A stretch of DNA of 56,988 nucleotides from contig JAABQX010000070.1 in assembly GCA_011391215.1 (NCBI GenBank), positions 1 to 56,988 on the forward strand, given 5' to 3'. Of the stretch, positions 8,212 to 16,723 are shown piece by piece. Numbering within the stretch: the stretch's first letter is position 1; the number at the start of each line of letters is the position of its first letter. A program made the translations under genes and the position numbers. This stretch comes from Rhodocyclaceae bacterium. GTDB taxonomy: Bacteria > Pseudomonadota > Gammaproteobacteria > Burkholderiales > Rhodocyclaceae. The notes beneath the pieces were generated by a model. It made no database searches. It was not told the origin of the DNA and saw only the letters and a list, made by a program, of their open reading frames with translations.

Positions 8212-10638
8212 ATGTCTGACGAACTCGATCTTTCCAAAGAAAATAACATGTTGCCACTCCTGCCCTTGCGGGACGTGGTGGTTTTCCCCCACATGGTCAT
8301 CCCGCTGTTCGTCGGGCGCCCGAAATCCATCAAGGCGCTTGAAACCGCCATGGAAGCCGGCAAGAGCATCCTGTTGGTTGCACAAAAATCTGCCGCCAAG
8401 GATGAACCCGATACTGCCGATCTATATGGGATAGGTTGCATCGCCAATATTCTGCAGATGCTGAAACTGCCCGACGGCACCGTCAAGGTTCTGGTTGAGG
8501 GTACGCAGCGCGCGCACATCGACCGGGTCGAAGACCGCAAGACATTGTTTGTTGCCGGGGTCACGCCGGTGGCGCTCAATGAGCGTGGCAGCCATGAAAT
8601 CGAAGCGATGCGCCGCACTATCCTGGCGCAGTTTGACCAGTATGTGAAACTGAACAAGAAGATTCCGCCGGAAATCCTCACTTCATTGGCGGGAATCGAG
8701 GAGGCCGGTCGTCTGGCCGATACCATCGCCGCCCATTTGCCGATGAAGCTCGAGCTCAAGCAGGAAATCCTCGAGATGTTCAGCGTCGATGATCGCCTCG
8801 ACAAGCTATTGGGACAACTCGAAACCGAACTCGACATTCTCCAGGTGGAAAAGCGCATCCGTGGCCGGGTCAAACGGCAGATGGAAAAGAGCCAGCGCGA
8901 GTACTACCTCAATGAGCAGGTCAAGGCTATACAGAAGGAACTCGGTGAAGGCGAAGAGGGTGCCGACATCGAGGAGATGGAAAAGAAAATCAAGGCTGCC
9001 GGCATGAGTAAGGAGGCGTTGACCAAAGCCAACGCCGAAATGAAGAAGCTCAAGCTGATGTCGCCCATGTCGGCCGAGGCAACCGTAGTACGCAACTTCA
9101 TTGATGCGCTACTCGGATTGCCCTGGAAGAAAAAATCACGGATCTCCAAAGATCTTTCTGCTGCGGAGAAGATTCTCGACAAGGATCACTACGGCCTCGA
9201 AAAAGTCAAAGAGCGCATTGTCGAATACCTTGCCGTGCAGCAGCGTGTCGACAAGGTCAAGGCGCCGATCCTTTGCCTGGTTGGCCCTCCAGGTGTCGGC
9301 AAGACCTCGTTGGGTCAGTCGATTGCGCGGGCGACCAATCGCAAATTCGTGCGTATGGCCCTGGGCGGCGTGCGTGACGAAGCCGAGATTCGCGGTCATC
9401 GCCGCACTTACATTGGTTCGATGCCTGGCAAGATCCTGCAGAATATGACCAAGGTGGGTGTCAAAAACCCATTGTTCCTGCTTGACGAAGTCGACAAGCT
9501 GGGCATGGATTTTCGTGGCGATCCGTCGTCTGCGCTGCTCGAAGTGCTCGACCCGGAACAGAATCACACCTTCCAGGATCATTACATCGAAGTCGATTTC
9601 GACTTGTCGGATGTGATGTTCGTTGCCACGGCCAATTCGCTCAATATCCCGGCTGCGCTGCTCGATCGCCTCGAAGTGATTCGCCTGGCTGGCTACACCG
9701 AAGACGAAAAGGTGAATATTGCCCTGCGCTATCTGCTGCCGAAGCAGATGAAAAACAACGGTGTGAAGCGTGAAGAATTGTCTGTGACCGACGATGCGCT
9801 CCGCGATATTGTGCGCTATTTCACCCGCGAGGCTGGCGTGCGCGCGCTGGAACGTGAAATCTCGAAGATCTGCCGCAAGGTGGTCAAGTCGCTGGTGATG
9901 CGCCAGCGCAAGAACAAGATCATCGTCAACGACAAGAACCTCGACAAATTTCTGGGCGTGCGCCGTTACAGCTTTGGCATGGCGGAAAAAGAGAATCAGG
10001 TTGGTCAGGTTACCGGGCTGGCCTGGACCGAGGTTGGTGGCGAGCTACTGACGATTGAGTCCGTCGCTGTCCCCGGTAAGGGCAAGACCATGACGACCGG
10101 CAAGCTGGGTGAAGTCATGCAGGAGTCGATTCAGGCTGCCCTTACCGTAGTGCGGCGTCGCTCCAAGCAATTGGGAATTCCCGAAGACTTTTATCAGAAA
10201 AACGACTTGCACATTCACTTGCCTGAAGGTGCGACGCCGAAGGATGGTCCTTCCGCCGGCATCGCTATCTGCACGGCCATCGTTTCGGTGTTGACGGGAA
10301 TCCCGGTGCGTGCCGACATCGCCATGACCGGTGAAATTACCTTGCGTGGTGAAGTGCTGCCGATCGGCGGACTGAAAGAAAAGCTTCTCGCTGCCGTGCG
10401 CGGTGGTATCCGGCTTGCGCTGATCCCTGAGGAAAACGTCAAGGATCTGGCGGAGATTCCCGACACGATCAAGAACCGCATCGAGATTCTGCCCGTCAAG
10501 TGGATCGACAAAGTACTCGAGCTGGCACTTGAGCGTATGCCTCAACCGCTGCCTGAATCTCCGGTTGTCGAAGCTCAACCGACGGTTCTGCCAGTGGCTG
10601 ATGCAGAACCTGTCGCGGCCGCTTTAATCAAGCACTGA
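8212..10638 (+). CDS. lon: Lon protease
   Basis: This ATP-dependent serine protease degrades misfolded and regulatory proteins. The 808-residue product has the N-terminal substrate-binding domain (starting LPLLPLRDVVVFPHMV), a central coiled region, the AAA+ module with Walker A GPPGVGKTS near residue 358, and the S16 protease domain. The catalytic dyad is Ser681 in KDGPSAGIAI and Lys724 in GGLKEKLLAA. The ATG at 8212 has GAGGA upstream. The tail of about 30 residues after the protease domain is Pro/Val/Ala-rich and not conserved. The hupB gene that often follows lon is absent; tRNA-Val follows instead. Confidence 0.98.
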   Translation: MSDELDLSKENNMLPLLPLRDVVVFPHMVIPLFVGRPKSIKALETAMEAGKSILLVAQKSAAKDEPDTADLYGIGCIANILQMLKLPDGTVKVLVEGTQRAHIDRVEDRKTLFVAGVTPVALNERGSHEIEAMRRTILAQFDQYVKLNKKIPPEILTSLAGIEEAGRLADTIAAHLPMKLELKQEILEMFSVDDRLDKLLGQLETELDILQVEKRIRGRVKRQMEKSQREYYLNEQVKAIQKELGEGEEGADIEEMEKKIKAAGMSKEALTKANAEMKKLKLMSPMSAEATVVRNFIDALLGLPWKKKSRISKDLSAAEKILDKDHYGLEKVKERIVEYLAVQQRVDKVKAPILCLVGPPGVGKTSLGQSIARATNRKFVRMALGGVRDEAEIRGHRRTYIGSMPGKILQNMTKVGVKNPLFLLDEVDKLGMDFRGDPSSALLEVLDPEQNHTFQDHYIEVDFDLSDVMFVATANSLNIPAALLDRLEVIRLAGYTEDEKVNIALRYLLPKQMKNNGVKREELSVTDDALRDIVRYFTREAGVRALEREISKICRKVVKSLVMRQRKNKIIVNDKNLDKFLGVRRYSFGMAEKENQVGQVTGLAWTEVGGELLTIESVAVPGKGKTMTTGKLGEVMQESIQAALTVVRRRSKQLGIPEDFYQKNDLHIHLPEGATPKDGPSAGIAICTAIVSVLTGIPVRADIAMTGEITLRGEVLPIGGLKEKLLAAVRGGIRLALIPEENVKDLAEIPDTIKNRIEILPVKWIDKVLELALERMPQPLPESPVVEAQPTVLPVADAEPVAAALIKH

Positions 10639-10732
10639 AACGGAAGGCTTTGGTAAAATGCTTGTCAGTTTTTTTGCTTTGATGGCTCCAGTAAGTATTC
10701 TGCTCAACATGCAGGATAGCTACTGAGGTCGA

Positions 10733-10808
10733 GGGTCGTTAGCTCAGTTGGTAGAGCGTCTGCCTTACACGCAGAATGTCGGCGGTTCGAGCCCGTCACG
10801 ACCCACCA
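10733..10808 (+). tRNA. tRNA-Val (anticodon UAC)
   Basis: A 76-base cloverleaf with acceptor arms GGGTCGT and ACGACCC, a D arm in TTAGCTCAGTTGGTAGAGC, anticodon TAC in the loop CTTACAC, a T arm with GGTTCGAGCC, and encoded CCA at 10806-10808. Confidence 0.97.
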
Positions 10809-10844
10809 AGTATCCCTCCAAAGAAGTCTCAAGAAGTCCTGAAA

Positions 10845-10866
10845 CCCCGCAGGAGCGGGGCTTTTC
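10845..10866 (+). terminator. Rho-independent terminator after tRNA-Val
   Basis: CCCCGC pairs with GCGGGG across the loop AGGA, followed by CTTTTC. It is well placed to end the tRNA-Val transcript. Confidence 0.75.
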
Positions 10867-10898
10867 TGTCCAATACCGTCCAAACCGATTCGAAAAAA

Positions 10899-10918
10899 TA
10901 CCGTCATTGTTGACGGTA
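10899..10918. repeat. Inverted repeat TACCGTCA/TGACGGTA downstream of tRNA-Val
   Basis: A perfect 8-base inverted repeat with loop TTGT. Related half-sites lie close by: TACCGTCC from about 10874 and AACGGTAT from about 10923. Clusters like this next to a tRNA 3' end are often integrase or excisionase binding arms, so it may be the scar of an excised element. That reading is inference only. Confidence 0.5.
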
Positions 10919-10959
10919 CATTTAACGGTATATGTCTAATAATTCAGGGGCGATTCACC

Positions 10960-11307
10960 ATGAAATTACTGCTTCTCTGGCTGATCAACGCAGTGTCATT
11001 GCTGGCCGTCGCGTACCTGATGCCCTCAATCGTAGTGAATAGCTTTACGACGGCGTTGATCGCCGCCTTAATTCTCGGCTTGGTGAATACGGTCATTCGG
11101 CCAGTGCTGATCCTTTTGACGCTACCGGTAACCCTGCTGACGCTCGGCCTGTTTATCTTCGTGATCAACGGATTTCTGTTCTGGTTTGTCGGGTCGTTTA
11201 TCGACGGATTTACTGTCTTGGGATTCTGGGCAGGCTTCTGGGGTGCAATGGCTTACAGCGTGATCTCGTGGTTGCTGGCAGGGATCATTGTGTCAGGCAA
11301 AGACTAA
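10960..11307 (+). CDS. Small membrane protein of the phage holin 4-2 (YvlD-like) superfamily
   Basis: The 115 residues are almost entirely hydrophobic and form four predicted transmembrane helices with short loops. The family signature VNTVIRPVLILLTLPVTLLT is visible in the middle. Despite the family name, most bacterial members are chromosomal genes of unknown role in the inner membrane and are not phage lysis proteins. The gene stands alone between tRNA-Val and the convergent DUF4124-like gene. The ATG at 10960 has AGGGG about 10 bases upstream. Confidence 0.8.
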   Translation: MKLLLLWLINAVSLLAVAYLMPSIVVNSFTTALIAALILGLVNTVIRPVLILLTLPVTLLTLGLFIFVINGFLFWFVGSFIDGFTVLGFWAGFWGAMAYSVISWLLAGIIVSGKD

Positions 11308-11349
11308 TCCAAGTTTTTACCGGCAACCCCCCGGGCCGCAATTGTTGAT

Positions 11350-11865
11350 CTACCTGTGTGGTCGAGGGCGATGCGGTGGTGACAGGAATATGGGAGCCCT
11401 TTGCGCTGCGGCTTCTTCGGCTTCGGTTGCTTTGATGTTGGTTTCGCGCGCAATCCGTTCTGCTTCGATCGCGCGCTGTTCCGCTCTTGCTGCCCGATCT
11501 AGGGCTTCCTGGACAGCCTGCTGTTCTTTCTGTTTTTTGCGTTCTTCTTCCTGGCGCTTGTAGGTCACCTTGTATTTTTCATACTCTTCCTCGGTCATGT
11601 ACTCCTCCGGGCGGTAGGTTCCCGGATGCCGGCGCTCGAACTGGCGCTTGCCCTCTTTTGCGGATTCCTCGCGCTCCCTTAATTCATAGGGGCTGACGGT
11701 TGCATAGTTGCCGATTTCCTTGCCGGATTGGCAGGGAAAGTCCTGGCCGGTCTTCTTGCCGGTTTTGGGATCCTGGCAAACGTAATATCCAGCGGAGTAG
11801 GTGTTCAGTGAAATGAACATGCCGAGCAGCAACACAAGGTTTTTGTGGTTACAGAAAGGATTCAT
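11350..11865 (-). CDS. DUF4124-like secreted protein with a charged coiled-coil
   Basis: Starting at the ATG at 11865 gives 171 residues; an in-frame ATG further upstream (11892) would overlap lplT and lacks a ribosome site. Residues 1-25 form a signal peptide (LVLLLGMFISLNTYSA). Next comes a DUF4124-type segment, YYVCQDPKTGKKTGQDFPC, with two cysteines likely to form a disulfide. After that is a long Glu/Lys/Arg-rich helix, probably coiled-coil, and a His/Pro/Arg-rich C-terminus. It is likely periplasmic, and its role is unknown. It follows lplT directly on the same strand and may share its transcript. Confidence 0.65.
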   Translation of the reverse strand: MNPFCNHKNLVLLLGMFISLNTYSAGYYVCQDPKTGKKTGQDFPCQSGKEIGNYATVSPYELREREESAKEGKRQFERRHPGTYRPEEYMTEEEYEKYKVTYKRQEEERKKQKEQQAVQEALDRAARAEQRAIEAERIARETNIKATEAEEAAAQRAPIFLSPPHRPRPHR

Positions 11866-11872
11866 TTTTACA

Positions 11873-13135
11873 TCAGTGCTGCACATCCTCAAGCTGGCTG
11901 ACCGAATCGTGGATGCGTTGGTTGGCTTCGTGGTGGCGTTTGACCAGCCACATCATGCTGGCAACAAAAAGTCCGAACAGCACGATCACCCAATAGATAT
12001 GAAGACCGGCCTTGAGGAGAAGCGCATAAATACCCGTCATGAAGAGAATCGATAGGTTCTCATTGAAATTTTGCACGGCGATGGAGTGACCGGCCCCCAT
12101 CAGGATATGTCCGCGGTGCTGCAACAAAGCATTCATCGGCACAACGAAATATCCGGACAGGATGCCGATGATGACAAGCAACGGTACGGCCAGCCAGGTG
12201 TCGCGTACGGCAATCATGCTGATCACAACCAGACCCATCGCGATGCCGAGGGGAATGACACGCACCGCCTTTCGCAGCGTGATCATTTTCGCCGCCAAAG
12301 CGGCGCCGATGGCCACACCGATGGCCACAACGCCTTGCAACATGCTGGCTTTGGACAGGCCAAGATTCAGGGCGGATTTTGCCCACTCGATGACGATGAA
12401 TTGCAGCGTGGCGCCTGCTCCCCAGAACAACGTGGTGACCGCCAGAGAAATCTGACCCAGTTTGTCGCGCCACAGCAGCATCAGGCAGTGGTTGAATTCA
12501 TGCAGCAAGTAGATGGGATTTTTCTTCAGCGGCTTGTGATCGACGCCGGTGTCAGGAATGTAAAGGTTGAACAGCGCGGCGATGAGGTACAAAACGCCGA
12601 TGATCAGCAGATAAATCTCTGGTGGCGTATCAATGCCGGTGTCGATCAGCGGGAAATCGAATGAAAGCAGGTGGGCGGACGTGGCCGGCTGGATGAGCAT
12701 GCCACCCAGGACAACACCCAGAATGATCGCGATGACCGTCAGCCCTTCGATCCAGCCGTTGGCAACAACGAGCAAACGGTGGGGCAGATACTCGGTCAGG
12801 ATGCCGTATTTGGCCGGCGAATAGGCGGCGGCACCGAGGCCGACCACGGCATAGGCAAGCAGCGGATGCACGCTGAAGAACATCATTCCACAGCCGAAAA
12901 TCTTGATGCCGTTGCTGATAAACATGACGCGCCATTTGTGCATCGAGTCGGCGAAGGCGCCAACGAATGCGGCAAGGACGACGTAAGAAAGCGTGAAGAA
13001 AGTTTTCAGCAGCGGCTCGTATTGAGCCGGCGCCTGCATGTCGCGCAGAATAGCTATCGCGGCAATCAGGAGGGCGTTGTCGGCGAGCGCGGAAAAGAAT
13101 TGCGCCGCCATGATGATGTAAAACCCGAGGCTCAT
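11873..13135 (-). CDS. lplT: Lysophospholipid transporter LplT (MFS family)
   Basis: This inner-membrane flippase imports lysophospholipids for re-acylation. The 420-residue product has about twelve transmembrane segments and an LplT-like N-terminus (GFYIIMAAQFFSALADNALLIAA) with the GAAAYSPAKYGILTE motif. In enterobacteria lplT sits next to the acyltransferase gene aas; no aas is visible here. The gene is divergent from the LysR-type regulator at 13286, with 150 bases between them that must hold both promoters. Confidence 0.85.
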   Translation of the reverse strand: MSLGFYIIMAAQFFSALADNALLIAAIAILRDMQAPAQYEPLLKTFFTLSYVVLAAFVGAFADSMHKWRVMFISNGIKIFGCGMMFFSVHPLLAYAVVGLGAAAYSPAKYGILTEYLPHRLLVVANGWIEGLTVIAIILGVVLGGMLIQPATSAHLLSFDFPLIDTGIDTPPEIYLLIIGVLYLIAALFNLYIPDTGVDHKPLKKNPIYLLHEFNHCLMLLWRDKLGQISLAVTTLFWGAGATLQFIVIEWAKSALNLGLSKASMLQGVVAIGVAIGAALAAKMITLRKAVRVIPLGIAMGLVVISMIAVRDTWLAVPLLVIIGILSGYFVVPMNALLQHRGHILMGAGHSIAVQNFNENLSILFMTGIYALLLKAGLHIYWVIVLFGLFVASMMWLVKRHHEANQRIHDSVSQLEDVQH

Positions 13136-13285
13136 GGCCGACGGTTTATAGCATGAAAGTGTTTAGGCAAATTTGCTGCACCACGCTGATGGATCGGTAG
13201 GCCTGAAAAAACTGGTTATCAGGCTTTCTTATGCGTTGAATTTGTGATTGAATAGAAATCATAACCTAATAAGAGGGGAGCATTC

Positions 13286-14191
13286 ATGGCAGATCGCAGG
13301 CTTCAGGTCTTCCACGCCGTTGCGCGGCAGTTGTCGTTTACCAAGGCAGCCGAAGTGCTGTTCATGACACAGCCGGCAGTGACCTTTCAGATCAAACAGC
13401 TTGAAGAGCACTTTAATACACGCCTGTTCGATCGTGGGCACGGTCGCATTTCGCTGACACCGGCGGGGGAACTTGTCCTCGTCTATGCCGAAAAGATTCT
13501 CGGTCTGGCGGGTGAGATGGATGTGCGCTTGGCCGAAATGACCGGCGAAGTGGGGGGGTCGCTATTGGTCGGTGCCAGTACCACCATCGCCGAATTTCTC
13601 TTGCCGCGCATCCTTGGCGAATTCAAGTCCAAGTTTCCCAATGTGCGTCCGCGGCTGATCGTCGCCAATTCCGAGAGCATCGAAACCCGTGTCGCCGAGC
13701 ATACGATCGACATCGGTTTTATCGAATCGCCCTCGCATCAGCCAAACCTGCAAACCGAGATTTGCTGCGAGGATGAGCTGCAGGTCATCTGCAGCCCGAA
13801 ACATCCACTCGCCCGTCTCAAGGAAATTGCACCTCAGCATCTGGCAGAGCACTCCTTCGTCTCGCGCGAACCCGGTTCCGGCACGCGTGAGTGCACCGAG
13901 GTTTATCTGCGCAAGGCGGGCATCGATATCGATCACATGCAGCCGGTGATGGAACTGGGTAGCCCCGTGGCCCTGCTGGAAGTGGTTGAAACCGGTCTCG
14001 GCTATTCCATCGTCTCGCGTACCTCGGTGATGAAGGCTCTGCGCCTCGGCGACCTGGTCTCCATTCCGCTCAAGCCACGCCTGACGCGTAAGCTTTCGAT
14101 GGTTTATCCCAAGGAAAAATTCCGCTCGCGTCTCGTCACGGCCTTCGTCGATTACGCGAGCGAAAGGCTCAAGGAGTGCAAGAACAAGTAG
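13286..14191 (+). CDS. LysR-family transcriptional regulator
   Basis: This 301-residue DNA-binding regulator has the typical N-terminal winged helix-turn-helix (residues 1-60; AVARQLSFTKAAEVLFMTQPAVTFQIKQLE) and a C-terminal periplasmic-binding-protein-like effector domain from about residue 90. The ATG at 13286 is preceded by GAGGGGAG. Its effector cannot be read from the sequence. The ligand domain resembles the CysL/CbbR-like branch, but I am not sure of this. It is divergent from lplT, its most likely regulatory neighbour, and lies just before alr. Confidence 0.88.
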   Translation: MADRRLQVFHAVARQLSFTKAAEVLFMTQPAVTFQIKQLEEHFNTRLFDRGHGRISLTPAGELVLVYAEKILGLAGEMDVRLAEMTGEVGGSLLVGASTTIAEFLLPRILGEFKSKFPNVRPRLIVANSESIETRVAEHTIDIGFIESPSHQPNLQTEICCEDELQVICSPKHPLARLKEIAPQHLAEHSFVSREPGSGTRECTEVYLRKAGIDIDHMQPVMELGSPVALLEVVETGLGYSIVSRTSVMKALRLGDLVSIPLKPRLTRKLSMVYPKEKFRSRLVTAFVDYASERLKECKNK

Positions 14192-14240
14192 TCACTTGAG
14201 CAATTTTGGCGCCGGCCACGCCATGTCTGTCATGTCCGCC

Positions 14241-15341
14241 ATGTCACGTCCTATTCGCGCCACCATCAACCTTGCCGCACTGCGGCACAATTTCGGCATT
14301 GCCCGCCTTCACGCCGGTGCGGCAAAGCTCTGGAGCGTTGTCAAGGCGAATGCCTATGGCCACGGTCTTGAGCGTGTTGTGCATGCCCTGGCTGATATTA
14401 CCGATGGGTTTGCACTCATCGAGGTGGAGCGCGCCGTGCAGTTGCGCCAGGCAGGCCTTGACGTGCCGATCCTGATGCTCGAAGGCTTTTACGCGCCCAA
14501 CGAATTGCCGCTGTTCATCGCGCATCGCCTGATTCCCGTGCTGCACCGGATCGACCAGGTGCAACAACTGCTCGGGGCTGGTTGGCCGACAGACCTTCCT
14601 GTCTATTTGAAGCTCGATAGCGGCATGCATCGGCTGGGCTTCGATGTTGTCGGACTCAAGGCAGCCAGAACCGCACTGACGGGCAAGGTGGCGAAGCCAA
14701 CCCTTATGACCCATTTTGCCGATGCTGACGGGCCGCGCGGTGTGGATTGGCAACTGGAACGCCTGGCTGCCATGACTGCCGGCATGGACGATCCGCGCTC
14801 GCTGGCCAATTCGGCGGCCTTGTTGCGCTATCCGCATGCCATCGGTGACTGGGCGCGCCCCGGCATCATGCTCTATGGCGGGTCGCCGTTTCCGAAAATG
14901 CGTTCAGCTCCTGAGCTTGACCTCCAGCCGGTGATGACGCTGCAAAGCGAAATCATCGCCGTGCAATCGCTTGATACCGGTGAAAGCGTCGGCTATGGCT
15001 GCACTTTTACTGCGGATCGGCCGATGCGGGTCGGCGTGGTGGCCTGTGGTTACGCTGACGGATATCCGCGCCATGCGCCGACCGGCACGCCGGTGCTGTT
15101 GGATGGGCAACGCAGCCGACTCCTTGGCCGTGTTTCGATGGACAAGTTATGCGTCGATCTCACGCATCTGCCGCAAAAAGTCGGCGTTGGCGGGACGGCG
15201 ACCCTGTGGGGCCGGGCGGTGGCGGGTGAGGGGAGGGATAGCGTCTTGCCAGCCGACGAAGTGGCTACGGCGGCCGGCACGATCAGTTATGAACTTTTCT
15301 GCGCGCTGTCATCGCGCGTACCGGTCAGCGAGATTCACTGA
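14241..15341 (+). CDS. alr: Alanine racemase
   Basis: This PLP enzyme interconverts L- and D-alanine for peptidoglycan. I choose the ATG at 14241 (366 residues, starting MSRPIRATINLAALRHN) because homologues start this way. In-frame ATGs at 14223 and 14232 are also possible, and no start has a strong ribosome site. The PLP lysine is Lys35 in WSVVKANAYGHG; the catalytic tyrosine lies in the GYGCTF segment and the PLP phosphate-binding region is near CGYADGYPR. It ends two bases before radA and is probably co-transcribed with it. The coding region contains a copy of the dispersed motif at 15174-15199. Confidence 0.95.
   Translation: MSRPIRATINLAALRHNFGIARLHAGAAKLWSVVKANAYGHGLERVVHALADITDGFALIEVERAVQLRQAGLDVPILMLEGFYAPNELPLFIAHRLIPVLHRIDQVQQLLGAGWPTDLPVYLKLDSGMHRLGFDVVGLKAARTALTGKVAKPTLMTHFADADGPRGVDWQLERLAAMTAGMDDPRSLANSAALLRYPHAIGDWARPGIMLYGGSPFPKMRSAPELDLQPVMTLQSEIIAVQSLDTGESVGYGCTFTADRPMRVGVVACGYADGYPRHAPTGTPVLLDGQRSRLLGRVSMDKLCVDLTHLPQKVGVGGTATLWGRAVAGEGRDSVLPADEVATAAGTISYELFCALSSRVPVSEIH
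15174..15199 (-). repeat. Dispersed 25-bp motif, copy 3 (inside alr)
   Basis: Read on the minus strand: left arm GCCGTCCCGCCA, spacer ACG, right arm CCGACTTTTTG. It is antisense to alr. Confidence 0.6.
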
Positions 15342-15343
15342 AT

Positions 15344-16723
15344 ATGGCCAAGGCGAAATCGTTTTATTCCTGTACCGAATGTGGTGCGAGCGCGCCCAAG
15401 TGGCAGGGGCAATGCCCCGGTTGTGGTCAGTGGAACACTCTGGTGGAAGCCGCGGCTGAAGTCGCCACCGCGGGTAGCCAGCGCTTTGGCGCAAATTTTG
15501 CTCCGCTTGCCGGCAGTAGCAAGCCGCAGGACCTGTCCATGATCAAGCCGCGCGATGAGCCCCGCCTGCCGACCGGTGTGGAGGAGTTCGATCGCGTCCT
15601 CGGTGGTGGGCTGGTGGCCGGTGGCGTGGTGTTGATCGGCGGCGATCCGGGTATCGGAAAATCCACGCTGCTGCTGCAGGCCTTGGCGCGGCTGGCGGAA
15701 ACCGGCCAGCCGGTGCTGTATGTGTCGGGGGAGGAGTCTGCGGAACAAGTGGCCTTGCGCGCCCACCGCTTGCAATTGCCGACCGCCGGTTTGCGTCTGC
15801 TGCCCGAGATCAACCTCGAAAAAATCATTGCCACGCTGCAAAACGAAAAGCCGCTGGTCACGGTCCTCGATTCGATCCAGACGCTCTGGTCGGATGCCCT
15901 GCAGTCAGCTCCCGGCTCCGTCGCGCAGGTGCGCGAGTGCGCGGCGCAACTGACGCGCTTCGCCAAGCAGACGGGTACCTGCGTGATTCTCGTTGGCCAT
16001 GTGACGAAGGAGGGCGCGCTGGCCGGGCCGCGCGTACTCGAACATATTGTCGATACCGTGCTGTATTTCGAAGGTGACACGCATTCGAGCTTCCGTCTGG
16101 TGCGTGCTGTAAAGAATCGTTTCGGTGCGGTCAATGAACTGGGCGTGTTCGCCATGACCGACAAGGGACTGAAGGGGGTGTCGAATCCTTCGGCCTTGTT
16201 CCTTTCGCAACATGCGCAGGATGTTGCCGGTAGTTGCGTGCTGGTCACGCAGGAAGGCACGCGCCCGTTGCTGGTGGAAATCCAGGCGCTGGTCGACTCC
16301 GCGATGGGTGGCAATCCACGGCGTCTGACCGTAGGACTCGACCCGCAGCGTCTCGCCATGCTGCTGGCAGTGCTGCACCGCCATGCCGGGGTGATGTGCG
16401 GGGATCAGGATGTCTTCGTGAATGCCGTCGGGGGCGTGCGCATCCAGGAACCGGCCGCCGATCTGGCGGTGCTGCTCGCCATCGTGTCGAGCCTGCGCAA
16501 CAAGCCATTGCCCGGCAAGTGGGTCGCGTTCGGCGAGATCGGTCTGGCCGGCGAAATTCGTCCCGCACCGCGCGGGCAGGAACGCTTGAAGGAGGCCGCA
16601 AAGTTGGGTTTTACCCATGCACTGATTCCCAAGGCGAATGCCCCGAAGCAGCCGATCAAGGGCATCGAGATCGTTGCGCTCGAACGCGTCGAGCAGGCGA
16701 TCGAGCAGATGCGGGGGTGGTGA
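15344..16723 (+). CDS. radA: DNA repair protein RadA (Sms)
   Basis: This RecA-like ATPase helps branch migration and processing of recombination intermediates. The 459-residue product starts with a C4 zinc finger (Cys10, Cys13, Cys24, Cys27). Next come the RecA-fold core with Walker A GGDPGIGKST near residue 100, the KNRFG signature of RadA proteins, and a C-terminal Lon-protease-like domain. The TGA stop overlaps the ATG of the downstream permease (TGATG), so the two are translationally coupled. Confidence 0.97.
   Translation: MAKAKSFYSCTECGASAPKWQGQCPGCGQWNTLVEAAAEVATAGSQRFGANFAPLAGSSKPQDLSMIKPRDEPRLPTGVEEFDRVLGGGLVAGGVVLIGGDPGIGKSTLLLQALARLAETGQPVLYVSGEESAEQVALRAHRLQLPTAGLRLLPEINLEKIIATLQNEKPLVTVLDSIQTLWSDALQSAPGSVAQVRECAAQLTRFAKQTGTCVILVGHVTKEGALAGPRVLEHIVDTVLYFEGDTHSSFRLVRAVKNRFGAVNELGVFAMTDKGLKGVSNPSALFLSQHAQDVAGSCVLVTQEGTRPLLVEIQALVDSAMGGNPRRLTVGLDPQRLAMLLAVLHRHAGVMCGDQDVFVNAVGGVRIQEPAADLAVLLAIVSSLRNKPLPGKWVAFGEIGLAGEIRPAPRGQERLKEAAKLGFTHALIPKANAPKQPIKGIEIVALERVEQAIEQMRGW

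Noticed and set aside
16234-16722. 163-residue N-terminal extension of the permease
   Set aside because: It lies in another frame of radA and has no membrane or family character; the coupled ATG at 16723 fits homologues.
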